From Anisus vortex (taxonomy: Eukaryota; Mollusca; Gastropoda; Planorbidae): a DNA stretch of 64,000 nucleotides. The notes beneath the pieces are model-generated. The model made no database searches. It was not told the origin of the DNA and saw only the letters and a list, made by a program, of their open reading frames with translations. The stretch spans positions 248,001 to 312,000 of the forward strand of contig CASBPS010000165.1 in assembly GCA_949126835.1 (NCBI GenBank). Direction: 5' to 3'. Positions 47,251 through 59,106 of the stretch are shown here, in pieces; position 1 is the stretch's first letter; every line of letters starts with the position of its first letter. Position numbers and translations under genes: made by a program.

Positions 47251-49115
47251 AATCTGCTGTTTTAAGGCCAAAAGAGAAGCAAAAAACCAGAAATCTGCTA
47301 TTCAAGTGGTTGTACGGACTGTGGAAACGCCAAAACCACAAATCTGCTTTTGTACGGCCAGTAGAGAAGCCAAAACCACAAATCTGCTGTTTTACGGTTA
47401 GAAAAGAAGCCAAAACAAGAAATCTGCTATTCAAGTCGTTGTACGGATTGTGGAAAAGCCAAAACCACAAATCTGCTTTTGTACGGCCAGAATAGGAGCC
47501 AAAACCAGAAATCTGCTTTTCAAGTCGTTGTACGGTTTCTGGAGAAGCCAAAACCACAAATCTGCTTTTGTACGGCCAGTAGAGAAGCCAAAACAACAAA
47601 TCTGCTGTATTATGGCGAAAAGAGAAGCCAAAACCACAAATCTGCTATTCAAGTCGTTGTACGGCCAGAAAAGAAGCACCATTAGCACAAATCTGCTAGT
47701 CAAGTCGTTGTACGGTTTGTGGAGAAGCCAAAACAACACATCTGCTTTTAAAGTCCTTGTACAGCCAGAAAAGAAGCCAAAACTAGAAATCTGCTATTCA
47801 AGTCGTCGTACGGTTTGTGGAGAGAGCCAAAACCATAAATCTGTTTTTGTACGGCCAGAAAAGGAGCCAAAACCAGAAATCTGCTTTTTAAGTCTTTGTA
47901 TGGTTTCTGGAGAAGCCAAAACCACAAATCTGCTTTTGTACGGCCAGTAAAGAAGCCAAAACCACAAATCTGCTGTATTACGGCGAAAAGAGAAGCCAAA
48001 ACCACAAATCTGCTATTCAAGTCGTTGTACGGCCAGAACAGAAGCACCATTACCACAAATCTGCTAGTCAAGTCGTTGTACGGTTTGTGGAGAAGCCAAA
48101 ACAACAAATCTGCTTTTTAAGTCCTTGTACGGCCAGAAAAGAAGCCAAAACTAGAAATCTGCTATTCAAGTCGTTGTACGGTTTGTGGAGAGAGCCAAAA
48201 CCATAAATCTGTTTCTGTACGGCCAACAAGGAGCCAAAACCAGAAATCTGCTTTTCAAGTCTTTGTACGGTTTCTGGAGAAGCCAAAACCACAAATCTGC
48301 TTTTGTACGGCCAGTAGAGAAGCCAAAACCACAAATCTGCTGTATTACGGCGAAAAGAGAAGCCAAAACCACAAATCTGCTATTCAAGTCGTTGTACGGC
48401 CAGAACAGAAGCACCATTACCACAAATCTGCTAGTCAAGTCATTGTACGGTTTGTTGAGAAGCCAAAACCACAAATCTGCTTTTTAAGTCCTTGTACGGC
48501 CAGAAAAGAAGCCAAAACTAGAAATCTGCTATTCAAGTCGTTGTACGGTTTTTGGAGAGAGCCAAAACCATAAATCTGCTGTGTTACGGCCAAAAGAGAA
48601 GCTAAAACCACAAATCTTCTTGTCAAGTCGTTGGACGGCCAGAAAAGAAGCCAAAACAAGAAATCTGCTATTCAAGTCGTTGTACGGATTGTGGAAAACC
48701 AAAACCACAAATCTGCTTTTGTACGGCCAGAAAAGGAGCCAAAACCAGAAATCTGCTTTTCAAGTCGTTGTACGGTTTCTGGAGAAGCCAAAACCACAAA
48801 TCTGCTTTTGTACGTCTAGTAGAGAAGCCAAAACCAAAATTCTTCTGTATTCGGCGAAAAGAGAAGCCAAAACCACAAATCTGCTATTCAAGTCGTTGTA
48901 CGGCCAGAACAGAAGCACCATTACCACAAATCTGCTAGTCAAGTCGTTGTACGGTTTGTTGAGAAGCCAAAACAACAAATCTGCTTTTTAAGTCCTTGTA
49001 CGGCCAGAAAAAAAGCCAAAACTAGAAATCTGCTATTCAAGTCGTTGTACGGTTTATGGAGAGAGCCAAAACCATAAATCTGCTGTTTTACGGCCAGAAA
49101 AGAAGCCAAAACAAG
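47169..49115. repeat. HOR unit, 1,947 bp, two octamers
   Basis: U-V, 41-bp W, X-A-Z-K-L-M, two octamers, A to F, I-J-K-L-M, N-O-C-D-E-F-T. The first B reads TATTATGGCG. The first E reads ACATCTGCTTTTAAAG and then TACAGCC. The second G reads GGCCAACAAGG and is 1 bp short. These variants are the signature of the triplet at 51-55.7 kb. K near 48700 lacks one base (GAAAACC). Confidence 0.92.
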
Positions 49116-51154
49116 AAATCTGCTATTCAAGTCGTTGTACCAAAAGCCAAAACCACAAATCTGCTTTTGTACGGCCAGAAAAGGAGCCAAAACCACAAAT
49201 CTGCTGTTTTAAGGCCAAAAGAGAAGCAAAAACCAGAAATCTGCTATTCAAGTCGTTGTACGGACTGTGGAAACGCCAAAACCACAAATCTGCTTTTGTA
49301 CGGCCAGTAGAGAAGCCAAAACCACAAATCTGCTGTTTTACGGTTAGAAAAGAAGCCAAAACAAGAAATCTGCTATTCAAGTCGTTGTACGGATTGTGGA
49401 AAAGCCAAAACCACAAATCTGCTTTTGTACGGCCAGAATAGGAGCCAAAACCAGAAATCTGCTTTTCAAGTCGTTGTACGGTTTCTGGAGAAGCCAAAAC
49501 CACAAATCTGCTTTTGTACGGCCAGTAGAGAAGCCAAAACCACAAATCTGCTGTATTACGGCGAAAAGAGAAGCCAAAACCACAAATCTGCTATTCAAGT
49601 TGTTGTACGGCCAGAACAGAAGCACCATTAGCACAAATCTGCTAGTCAAGTCGTTGTACGGTTTGTGGAGAAGCCAAAACAACAAATCTGCTTTTTAAGT
49701 CCTTGTACGGCCAGAAAAGAAGCCAAAACTAGAAATCTGCTATTCAAGTCGTCGTACGGTTTGTGGAGAGAGCCAAAACCATAAATCTGTTTTTGTACGG
49801 CCAGAAAAGGAGCCAAAACCAGAAATTTGCTTATCAAGTCTTTGTACGGTTTCTGGAGAAGCCAAAACCACAAATCTGTTTTTGTACGGCCAGTAGAGAA
49901 GCCAAAACCACAAATCTGTTGTATTACGGCGAAAAGAGAAGCCAAAACCACAAATCTGCTATTCAAGTCGTTGTACGGCCAGAACAGAAGCACCATTACC
50001 ACAAATCTGCTAGTCAAGTCGTTGTAAGGTTTGTGGAGAAGCCAAAACAACAAATCTGCTTTTTAAGTCCTTGTACGGCCAGAAAAGAAGCCAAAACTTG
50101 AAATCTGCTATTCAAGTCGTTGTACGGTTTGTGGAGAGAGCCAAAACCATATATCTGTTTTTGTACGGCCAGAAAAGGAGCCAAAACCAAAAATCTGCTT
50201 TTCAAGTCTTTGTACGGTTTCTGGAGAAGCCAAAACCACAAATCTGCTTTTGTACGGCCAGTAGAGAAGCCAAAATTACAAATCTGCTGTATTACGGCGA
50301 AAAGAGAAGCCAAAACCACAAATCTGCTATTCAAGTCGTTGAACGGCCAGAACAGAAGCACCATTACCACAAATCTGCTAGTCAAGTCGTTGTACGGTTT
50401 GTTGAGAAGCCAAAACAACAAATCTGCTTTTTAAGTCCTTGTACGGCCAGAAAAGAAGCCAAAACTTGAAATCTGCTATTCAAGTCGTTGTACGGTTTGT
50501 GGAGAGAGCCAAAACCATATATCTGTTTTTGTACGGCCAGAAAAGGAGCCAAAACCAAAAATCTGCTTTTCAAGTCTTTGTACGGTTTCTGGAGAAGCCA
50601 AAACCACAAATCTGCTTTTGTACGGCCAGTAGAGAAGCCAAAATTACAAATCTGCTGTATTACGGCGAAAAGAGAAGCCAAAGCCACAAATCTGCTATTC
50701 AAGTCGTTGAACGGCCAGAACAGAAGCACCATTACCACAAATCTGCTAGTCAAGTCGTTGTACGGTTTGTTGAGAAGCCAAAACAACAAATCTGCTTTTT
50801 AAGTCCTTGTACGGCCAGAAAAGAAGCCAAAACTAGAAATCTGCTATTCAAGTCGTTGTACGGTTTGTGGAGAGAGCCAAAACCATAAATCTGCTGTGTT
50901 ACGGCCAAAAGAGAAGCTAAAACCACAAATCTTCTTGTCAAGTCGTTGGACGGCCAGAAAAGAAGCCAAAACAAGAAATCTGCTATTCAAGTCGTTGTAC
51001 GGATTGTGGAAAAGCCAAAACCACAAATCTGCTTTTGTACGTCTAGTAGAGAAGCCAAAACCACAAATCTGCTGTATTTGGCGAAAAGAGAAGCCAAATC
51101 CACAAATCTGCTATTCAAGTCGTTGTACGGCCAGAACAGAAGCACCATTACCAC
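49116..51154. repeat. HOR unit with three consecutive octamers
   Basis: U-V-W-X-A-Z-K-L-M, octamers at 49504, 49872 and 50240, A to F (50608), I-J-K, N directly after K (L-M skipped), O-C. Octamers two and three share ATATCTG in G, CCAAAAATCTG in H, TTGAACGG in C and AACTTGAAATC in E/F. They are therefore a recent exact-period duplication of 368 bp. Confidence 0.92.
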
Positions 51155-52623
51155 AAATCTGCTAGTCAAGTCGTTGTACGGTTAGAAAAGAAGCCAAAAC
51201 AAGAAATCTGCTATTCAAGTCGTTGTACGGATTGTGGAAAAGCCAAAACCACAAATCTGCTTTTGTACGGCCAGAATAGGAGCCAAAACCAGAAATCTGC
51301 TTTTCAAGTCGTTGTACGGTTTCTGGAGAAGCCAAAACCACAAATCTGCTTTTGTACGGCCAGTAGAGAAGCCAAAACCACAAATCTGCTGTATTATGGC
51401 GAAAAGAGAAGCCAAAACCACAAATCTGCTATTCAAGTCGTTGTACGGCCAGAACAGAAGCACCATTAGCACAAATCTGCTAGTCAAGTCGTTGTACGGT
51501 TTGTGGAGAAGCCAAAACAACACATCTGCTTTTAAAGTCCTTGTACAGCCAGAAAAGAAGCCAAAACTAGAAATCTGCTATTCAAATCGTCGTACGGTTT
51601 GTGGAGAGAGCCAAAACCATAAATCTGTTCTTGTACGGCCAGAAAAGGAGCCAAAACCAGAAATCTGCTTTTTAAGTCTTTGTACGGTTTCTGGAGAAGC
51701 CAAAACCACAAATCTGCTTTTGTACGGCCAGTAAAGAAGCCAAAACCACAAATCTGCTGTATTACGGCGAAAAGAGAAGCCAAAACCACAAATCTGCTAT
51801 TCAAGTCGTTGTACGGCCAGAACAGAAGCACCATTACCACAAATCTGCTAGTCAAGTCGTTGTACGGTTTGTGGAGAAGCCAAAACAACAAATCTGCTTT
51901 TTAAGTCCTTGTACGGCCAGAAAAGAAGCCAAAACTAGAAATCTGCTATTCAAGTCGTTGTACGGTTTGTGGAGAGAGCCAAAACCATAAATCTGTTTCT
52001 GTACGGCCAACAAGGAGCCAAAACCAGAAATCTGCTTTTCAAGTCTTTGTACGGTTTCTGGAGAAGCCAAAACCACAAATCTGCTTTTGTACGGACAGTA
52101 GAGAAGCCAAAACCACAAATCTGCTGTATTACGGCGAAAAGAGAAGCCAAAACCACAAATCTGCTATTCAAGTCGTTGTACGGCCAGAACAGAAGCACCA
52201 TTACCACAAATCTGCTAGTCAAGTCATTGTACGGTTTGTTGAGAAGCCAAAACCACAAATCTGCTTTTTAAGTCCTTGTACGGCCAGAAAAGAAGCCAAA
52301 ACTAGAAATCTGCTATTCAAGTCGTTGTACGGTTTTTGGAGAGAGCCAAAACCATAAATCTGCTGTGTTACGGCCGAAAGAGAAGCTAAAACCACAAATC
52401 TTCTTGTCAAGTCGTTGGACGGCCAGAAAAGAAGCCAAAACAAGAAATCTACTATTCAAGTCGTTGTACGGATTGTGGAAAAGCCAAAACCACAAATCTG
52501 CTTTTGTACGTCTAGTAGAGAAGCCAAAACCACAAATCTGCTGTATTTGGCGAAAAGAGAAGCCAAATCCACAAATCTGCTATTCAAGTCGTTGTACGGC
52601 CAGAACAGAAGCACCATTACCAC
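51155..52623. repeat. U-less HOR variant, copy 1 (1,469 bp)
   Basis: Begins with a D/Z hybrid (CTAGTCAAG joined to ACGGTTAGAAAAG), then K-L-M, two octamers, A to F, I-J-K-N-O-C: 32 monomers. The D-to-Z junction removes E-F-T-U-V-W-X-A, so this unit has no U marker. K is followed directly by N (L-M lost). One octamer carries the 1-bp-short G (GGCCAACAAGG). Confidence 0.93.
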
Positions 52624-54181
52624 AAATCTGCTAGTCAAGTCGTTGTACGGTTAGAAAAGAAGCCAAAACAAGAAATCTGCTATTCAAGTCGTTGTACGGA
52701 TTGTGGAAAAGCCAAAACCACAAATCTGCTTTTGTACGGCCAGAATAGGAGCCAAAACCAGAAATCTGCTTTTCAAGTCGTTGTACGGTTTCTGGAGAAG
52801 CCAAAACCACAAATCTGCTTTTGTACGGCCAGTAGAGAAGCCAAAACCACAAATCTGCTGTATTATGGCGAAAAGAGAAGCCAAAACCACAAATCTGCTA
52901 TTCAAGTCGTTGTACGGCCAGAACAGAAGCACCATTAGCACAAATCTGCTAGTCAAGTCGTTGTACGGTTTGTGGAGAAGCCAAAACAACACATCTGCTT
53001 TTAAAGTCCTTGTACAGCCAGAAAAGAAGCCAAAACTAGAAATCTGCTATTCAAATCGTCGTACGGTTTGTGGAGAGAGCCAAAACCATAAATCTGTTTT
53101 TGTACGGCCAGAAAAGGAGCCAAAACCAGAAATCTGCTTTTTAAGTCTTTGTACGGTTTCTGGAGAAGCCAAAACCACAAATCTGCTTTTGTACGGCCAG
53201 TAAAGAAGCCAAAACCACAAATCTGCTGTATTACGGCGAAAAGAGAAGCCAAAACCACAAATCTGCTATTCAAGTCGTTGTACGGCCAGAACAGAAGCAC
53301 CATTACCACAAATCTGCTAGTCAAGTCGTTGTACGGTTTGTGGAGAAGCCAAAACAACAAATCTGCTTTTTAAGTCCTTGTACGGCCAGAAAAGAAGCCA
53401 AAACTAGAAATCTGCTATTCAAGTCGTTGTACGGTTTGTGGAGAGAGCCAAAACCATAAATCTGTTTCTGTACGGCCAACAAGGAGCCAAAACCAGAAAT
53501 CTGCTTTTCAAGTCTTTGTACGGTTTCTGGAGAAGCCAAAACCACAAATCTGCTTTTGTACGGACAGTAGAGAAGCCAAAACCACAAATCTGCTGTATTA
53601 CGGCGAAAAGAGAAGCCAAAACCACAAATCTGCTATTCAAGTCGTTGTACGGCCAGAACAGAAGCACCATTACCACAAATCTGCTAGTCAAGTCATTGTA
53701 CGGTTTGTTGAGAAGCCAAAACCACAAATCTGCTTTTTAAGTCCTTGTACGGCCAGAAAAGAAGCCAAAACTAGAAATCTGCTATTCAAGTCGTTGTACG
53801 GTTTTTGGAGAGAGCCAAAACCATAAATCTGCTGTGTTACGGCCAAAAGAGAAGCTAAAACCACAAATCTTCTTGTCAAGTCGTTGGACGGCCAGAAAAG
53901 AAGCCAAAACAAGAAATCTGCTATTCAAGTCGTTGTACGGATTGTGGAAAAGCCAAAACCACAAATCTGCTTTTGTACGGCCAGAAAAGGAGCCAAAACC
54001 AGAAATCTGCTTTTCAAGTCGTTGTACGGTTTCTGGAGAAGCCAAAACCACAAATCTGCTTTTGTACGTCTAGTAGAGAAGCCAAAACCACAAATCTTCT
54101 GTATTCGGCGAAAAGAGAAGCCAAAACCACAAATCTGCTATTCAAGTCGTTGTACGGCCAGAACAGAAGCACCATTACCAC
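52624..54181. repeat. U-less HOR variant, copy 2 (1,558 bp)
   Basis: Same order and same D/Z junction as copy 1 but L and M are retained between K and N (+89 bp). It shares ACGGACAGTAG, TATTATGGCG and GTCATTGTACGG with copies 1 and 3. Copies 1 and 2 both have TTCAAATCGTCG in F, which copy 3 lacks. Confidence 0.93.
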
Positions 54182-55739
54182 AAATCTGCTAGTCAAGTCG
54201 TTGTACGGTTAGAAAAGAAGCCAAAACAAGAAATCTGCTATTCAAGTCGTTGTACGGATTGTGGAAAAGCCAAAACCACAAATCTGCTTTTGTACGGCCA
54301 GAATAGGAGCCAAAACCAGAAATCTGCTTTTCAAGTCGTTGTACGGTTTCTGGAGAAGCCAAAACCACAAATCTGCTTTTGTACGGCCAGTAGAGAAGCC
54401 AAAACCACAAATCTGCTGTATTATGGCGAAAAGAGAAGCCAAAACCACAAATCTGCTATTCAAGTCGTTGTACGGCCAGAACAGAAGCACCATTAGCACA
54501 AATCTGCTAGTCAAGTCGTTGTACGGTTTGTGGAGAAGCCAAAACAACACATCTGCTTTTAAAGTCCTTGTACAGCCAGAAAAGAAGCCAAAACTAGAAA
54601 TCTGCTATTCAAGTCGTCGTACGGTTTGTGGAGAGAGCCAAAACCATAAATCTGTTTTTGTACGGCCAGAAAAGGAGCCAAAACCAGAAATCTGCTTTTT
54701 AAGTCTTTGTACGGTTTCTGGAGAAGCCAAAACCACAAATCTGCTTTTGTACGGCCAGTAAAGAAGCCAAAACCACAAATCTGCTGTATTACGGCGAAAA
54801 GAGAAGCCAAAACCACAAATCTGCTATTCAAGTCGTTGTACGGCCAGAACAGAAGCACCATTACCACAAATCTGCTAGTCAAGTCGTTGTACGGTTTGTG
54901 GAGAAGCCAAAACAACAAATCTGCTTTTTAAGTCCTTGTACGGCCAGAAAAGAAGCCAAAACTAGAAATCTGCTATTCAAGTCGTTGTACGGTTTGTGGA
55001 GAGAGCCAAAACCATAAATCTGTTTCTGTACGGCCAACAAGGAGCCAAAACCAGAAATCTGCTTTTCAAGTCTTTGTACGGTTTCTGGAGAAGCCAAAAC
55101 CACAAATCTGCTTTTGTACGGACAGTAGAGAAGCCAAAACCACAAATCTGCTGTATTACGGCGAAAAGAGAAGCCAAAACCACAAATCTGCTATTCAAGT
55201 CGTTGTACGGCCAGAACAGAAGCACCATTACCACAAATCTGCTAGTCAAGTCATTGTACGGTTTGTTGAGAAGCCAAAACCACAAATCTGCTTTTTAAGT
55301 CCTTGTACGGCCAAAAAAGAAGCCAAAACTAGAAATCTGCTATTCAAGTCGTTGTACGGTTTTTGGAGAGAGCCAAAACCATAAATCTGCTGTGTTACGG
55401 CCAAAAGAGAAGCTAAAACCACAAATCTTCTTGTCAAGTCGTTGGACGGCCAGAAAAGAAGCCAAAACAAGAAATCTGCTATTCAAGTCGTTGTACGGAT
55501 TGTGGAAAAGCCAAAACCACAAATCTGCTTTTGTACGGCCAGAAAAGGAGCCAAATTCAGAAATCTGCTTTTCAAGTCGTTGTACGGTTTCTGGAGAAGC
55601 CAAAACCACAAATCTGCTTTTGTACGTCTAGTAGAGAAGCCAAAACCACAAATCTTCTGTATTCGGCGAAAAGAGAAGCCAAAACCACAAATCTGCTATT
55701 CAAGTCGTTGTACGGCCAGAACAGAAGCACCATTACCAC
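54182..55739. repeat. U-less HOR variant, copy 3 (1,558 bp)
   Basis: Same architecture as copy 2. Private changes: CCAAAAAAGAAG in E near 55311 and CAAATTCAG in L near 55553. It is followed by an intact D-E-F-T (55740-55927), so the variant returns to the U-containing type here. Confidence 0.93.
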
Positions 55740-57874
55740 AAATCTGCTAGTCAAGTCGTTGTACGGTTTGTTGAGAAGCCAAAACCACAAATCTGCTTTT
55801 TAAGTCCTTGTACGGCCAGAAAAAAAGCCAAAACTAGAAATCTGCTATTCAAGTCGTTGTACGGTTTATGGAGAGAGCCAAAACCATAAATCTGCTGTTT
55901 TACGACCAGAAAAGAAGCCAAAACAAGAAATCTGCTATTCAAGTCGTTGTACCAAAAGCCAAAACCACAAATCTGCTTTTGTACGGCCAGAAAAGGAGCC
56001 AAAACCACAAATCTGCTGTTTTAAGGCCAAAAGAGAAGCAAAAACCAGAAATCTGCTATTCAAGTCGTTGTACGGACTGTGGAAACGCCAAAACCACAAA
56101 TCTGCTTTTGTACGGCCAGTAGAGAAGCCAAAACCACAAATCTGCTGTTTTACGGTTAGAAAAGAAGCCAAAACAAGAAATCTGCTATTCAAGTCGTTGT
56201 ACGGATTGTGGAAAAGCCAAAACCACAAATCTGCTTTTGTACGGCCAGAATAGGAGCCAAAACCAGAAATCTGCTTTTCAAGTCGTTGTACGGTTTCTGG
56301 AGAAGGCAAAACCACAAATCTGCTTTTGTACGGCCAGTAGAGAAGCCAAAACCACAAATCTGCTGTATTACGGCGAAAAGAGAAGCCAAAACCACAAATC
56401 TGCTATTCAAGTTGTTGTACGGCCAGAACAGAAGCACCATTAGCACAAATCTGCTAGTCAAGTCGTTGTACGGTTTGTGGAGAAGCCAAAACAACAAATC
56501 TGCTTTTTAAGTCCTTGTACGGCCAGAAAAGAAGCCAAAACTAGAAATCTGCTATTCAAGTCGTCGTACGGTTTGTGGAGAGAGCCAAAACCATAAATCT
56601 GTTTTTGTACGGCCAGAAAAGGAGCCAAAACCAGAAATCTGCTTTTCAAGTCTTTGTACGGTTTCTGGAGAAGCCAAAACCACAAATCTGTTTTTGTACG
56701 GCCAGTAGAGAAGCCAAAACCACAAATCTGCTGTATTACGGCGAAAAGAGAAGCCAAAACCACAAATCTGCTATTCAAGTCGTTGTACGGCCAGAACAGA
56801 AGCACCATTACCACAAATCTGCTAGTCAAGTCGTTGTAAGGTTTGTGGAGAAGCCAAAACAACAAATCTGCTTTTTAAGTCCTTGTACGGCCAGAAAAGA
56901 AGCCAAAACTAGAAATCTGCTATTCAAGTCGTTGTACGGTTTGTGGAGAGAGCCAAAACCATATATCTGTTTTTGTACGGCCAGAAAAGGAGCCAAAACC
57001 AAAAATCTGCTTTTCAAGTCTTTGTACGGTTTCTGGAGAAGCCAAAACCACAAATCTGCTTTTGTACGGCCAGTAGAGAAGCCAAAATTACAAATCTGCT
57101 GTATTACGGCGAAAAGAGAAGCCAAAACCACAAATCTGCTATTCAAGTCGTTGTACGGCCAGAACAGAAGCACCATTACCACAAATCTGCTAGTCAAGTC
57201 GTTGTACGGTTTGTTGAGAAGCCAAAACAACAAATCTGCTTTTAAGTCCTTGTACGGCCAGAAAAGAAGCCAAAACTAGAAATCTGCTATTCAAGTCGTT
57301 GTACGGTTTGTGGAGAGAGCCAAAACCATAAATCTGCTGTGTTACGGCCAAAAGAGAAGCTAAAACCACAAATCTTCTTGTCAAGTCGTTGGACGGCCAG
57401 AAAAGAAGCCAAAACAAGAAATCTGCTATTCAAGTCGTTGTACGGATTGTGGAAAAGCCAAAACCACAAATCTGCTTTTGTACGGCCAGAAAAGGAGCCA
57501 AAACCAGAAATCTGCTTTTCAAGTCGTTGTACGGTTTCTGGAGAAGCCAAAACCACAAATCTGCTTTTGTACGTCTAGTAGAGAAGCCAAAACCACAAAT
57601 CTGCTGTATTTGGCGAAAAGAGAAGCCAAATCCACAAATCTGCTATTCAAGTCGTTGTACGGCCAGAACAGAAGCACCATTACCACAAATCTGCTAGTCA
57701 AGTCGTTGTACGGTTTGTTGAGAAGCCAAAACAACAAATCTGCTTTTTAAGTCCTTGTACGGCCAGAAAAAAAGCCAAAACTAGAAATCTGCTATTCAAG
57801 TCGTTGTACGGCTTATGGAGAGAGCCAAAACCATAAATCTGCTGTTTTACGGCCAGAAAAGAAGCCAAAACAAG
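55740..57874. repeat. D-E-F-T tail plus HOR unit of 1,947 bp
   Basis: 55740-55927 is D-E-F-T closing the preceding interval. From U at 55928: U-V-W-X-A-Z-K-L-M, two octamers, A to F, I-J-K-L-M, N-O-C-D-E-F-T, with E near 57240 1 bp short. It repeats 48.9-50.4 kb at offset 6,812, including GTTGTAAGG and ATATCTG. Confidence 0.92.
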
Positions 57875-59106
57875 AAATCTGCTATTCAAGTCGTTGTACC
57901 AAAAGCCAAAACCACAAATCTGCTTTTGTACGGCCAGAAAAGGAGCCAAAACCACAAATCTGCTGTATTACGGCGAAAAGAGAAGCCAAAACCACAAATC
58001 TGCTATTCAAGTCGTTGTACGGCCAGAACAGAAGCACCATTACCACAAATCTGCTAGTCAAGTCGTTGTACGGTTTGTGGAGAAGCCAAAACAACAAATC
58101 TGCTTTTTAAGTCCTTGTACGGCCAGAAAAGAAGCCAAAACTAGAAATCTGCTATTCAAGTCGTTGTACGGTTTGTGGAGAGAGCCAAAACCATAAATCT
58201 GTTTCTGTACGGCCAACAAGGAGCCAAAACCAGAAATCTGCTTTTCAAGTCTTTGTACGGTTTCTGGAGAAGCCAAAACCACAAATCTGCTTTTGTACGG
58301 ACAGTAGAGAAGCCAAAACCACAAATCTGCTGTATTACGGCGAAAAGAGAAGCCAAAACCACAAATCTGCTATTCAAGTCGTTGTACGGCCAGAACAGAA
58401 GCACCATTACCACAAATCTGCTAGTCAAGTCGTTGTACGGTTTGTTGAGAAGCCAAAACCACAAATCTGCTTTTTAAGTCCTTGTACGGCCAGAAAAGAA
58501 GCCAAAACTAGAAATCTGCTATTCAAGTCGTTGTACGGTTTTTGGAGAGAGCCAAAACCATAAATCTGCTGTGTTACGGCCAAAAGAGAAGCTAAAACCA
58601 CAAATCTTCTTGTCAAGTCGTTGGACGGCCAGAAAAGAAGCCAAAACAAGAAATCTGCTATTCAAGTCGTTGTACGGATTGTGGAAAAGCCAAAACCACA
58701 AATCTGCTTTTGTACGGCCAGAAAAGGAGCCAAAACCAGAAATCTGCTTTTCAAGTCGTTGTACGGTTTCTGGAGAAGCCAAAACCACAAATCTGCTTTT
58801 GTACGTCTAGTAGAGAAGCCAAAACCACAAATCTCCTGTATTCGGCGAAAAGAGAAGCCAAAACCACAAATCTGCTATTCAAGTCGTTGTACGGCCAGAA
58901 CAGAAGCACCATTACCACAAATCTGCTAGTCAAGTCGTTGTACGGTTTGTTGAGAAGCCAAAACAACAAATCTGCTTTTTAAGTCCTTGTACGGCCAGAA
59001 AAAAAGCCAAAACTAGAAATCTGCTATTCAAGTCGTTGTACGGTTTATGGAGAGAGCCAAAACCATAAATTTGCTGTTTTACGGCCAGAAAAGAAGCCAA
59101 AACAAG
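57875..59106. repeat. HOR unit, 1,232 bp, V joined to B
   Basis: U-V, then B-C-D-E-F-G-H directly (W to A skipped), A to F, I-J-K-L-M, N-O-C-D-E-F-T: 27 monomers with a 39-bp G. The stretch after the junction carries GGCCAACAAGG and ACGGACAGTAG, so it derives from the U-less family. A private AATCTCCTG lies in O near 58833. Confidence 0.92.
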
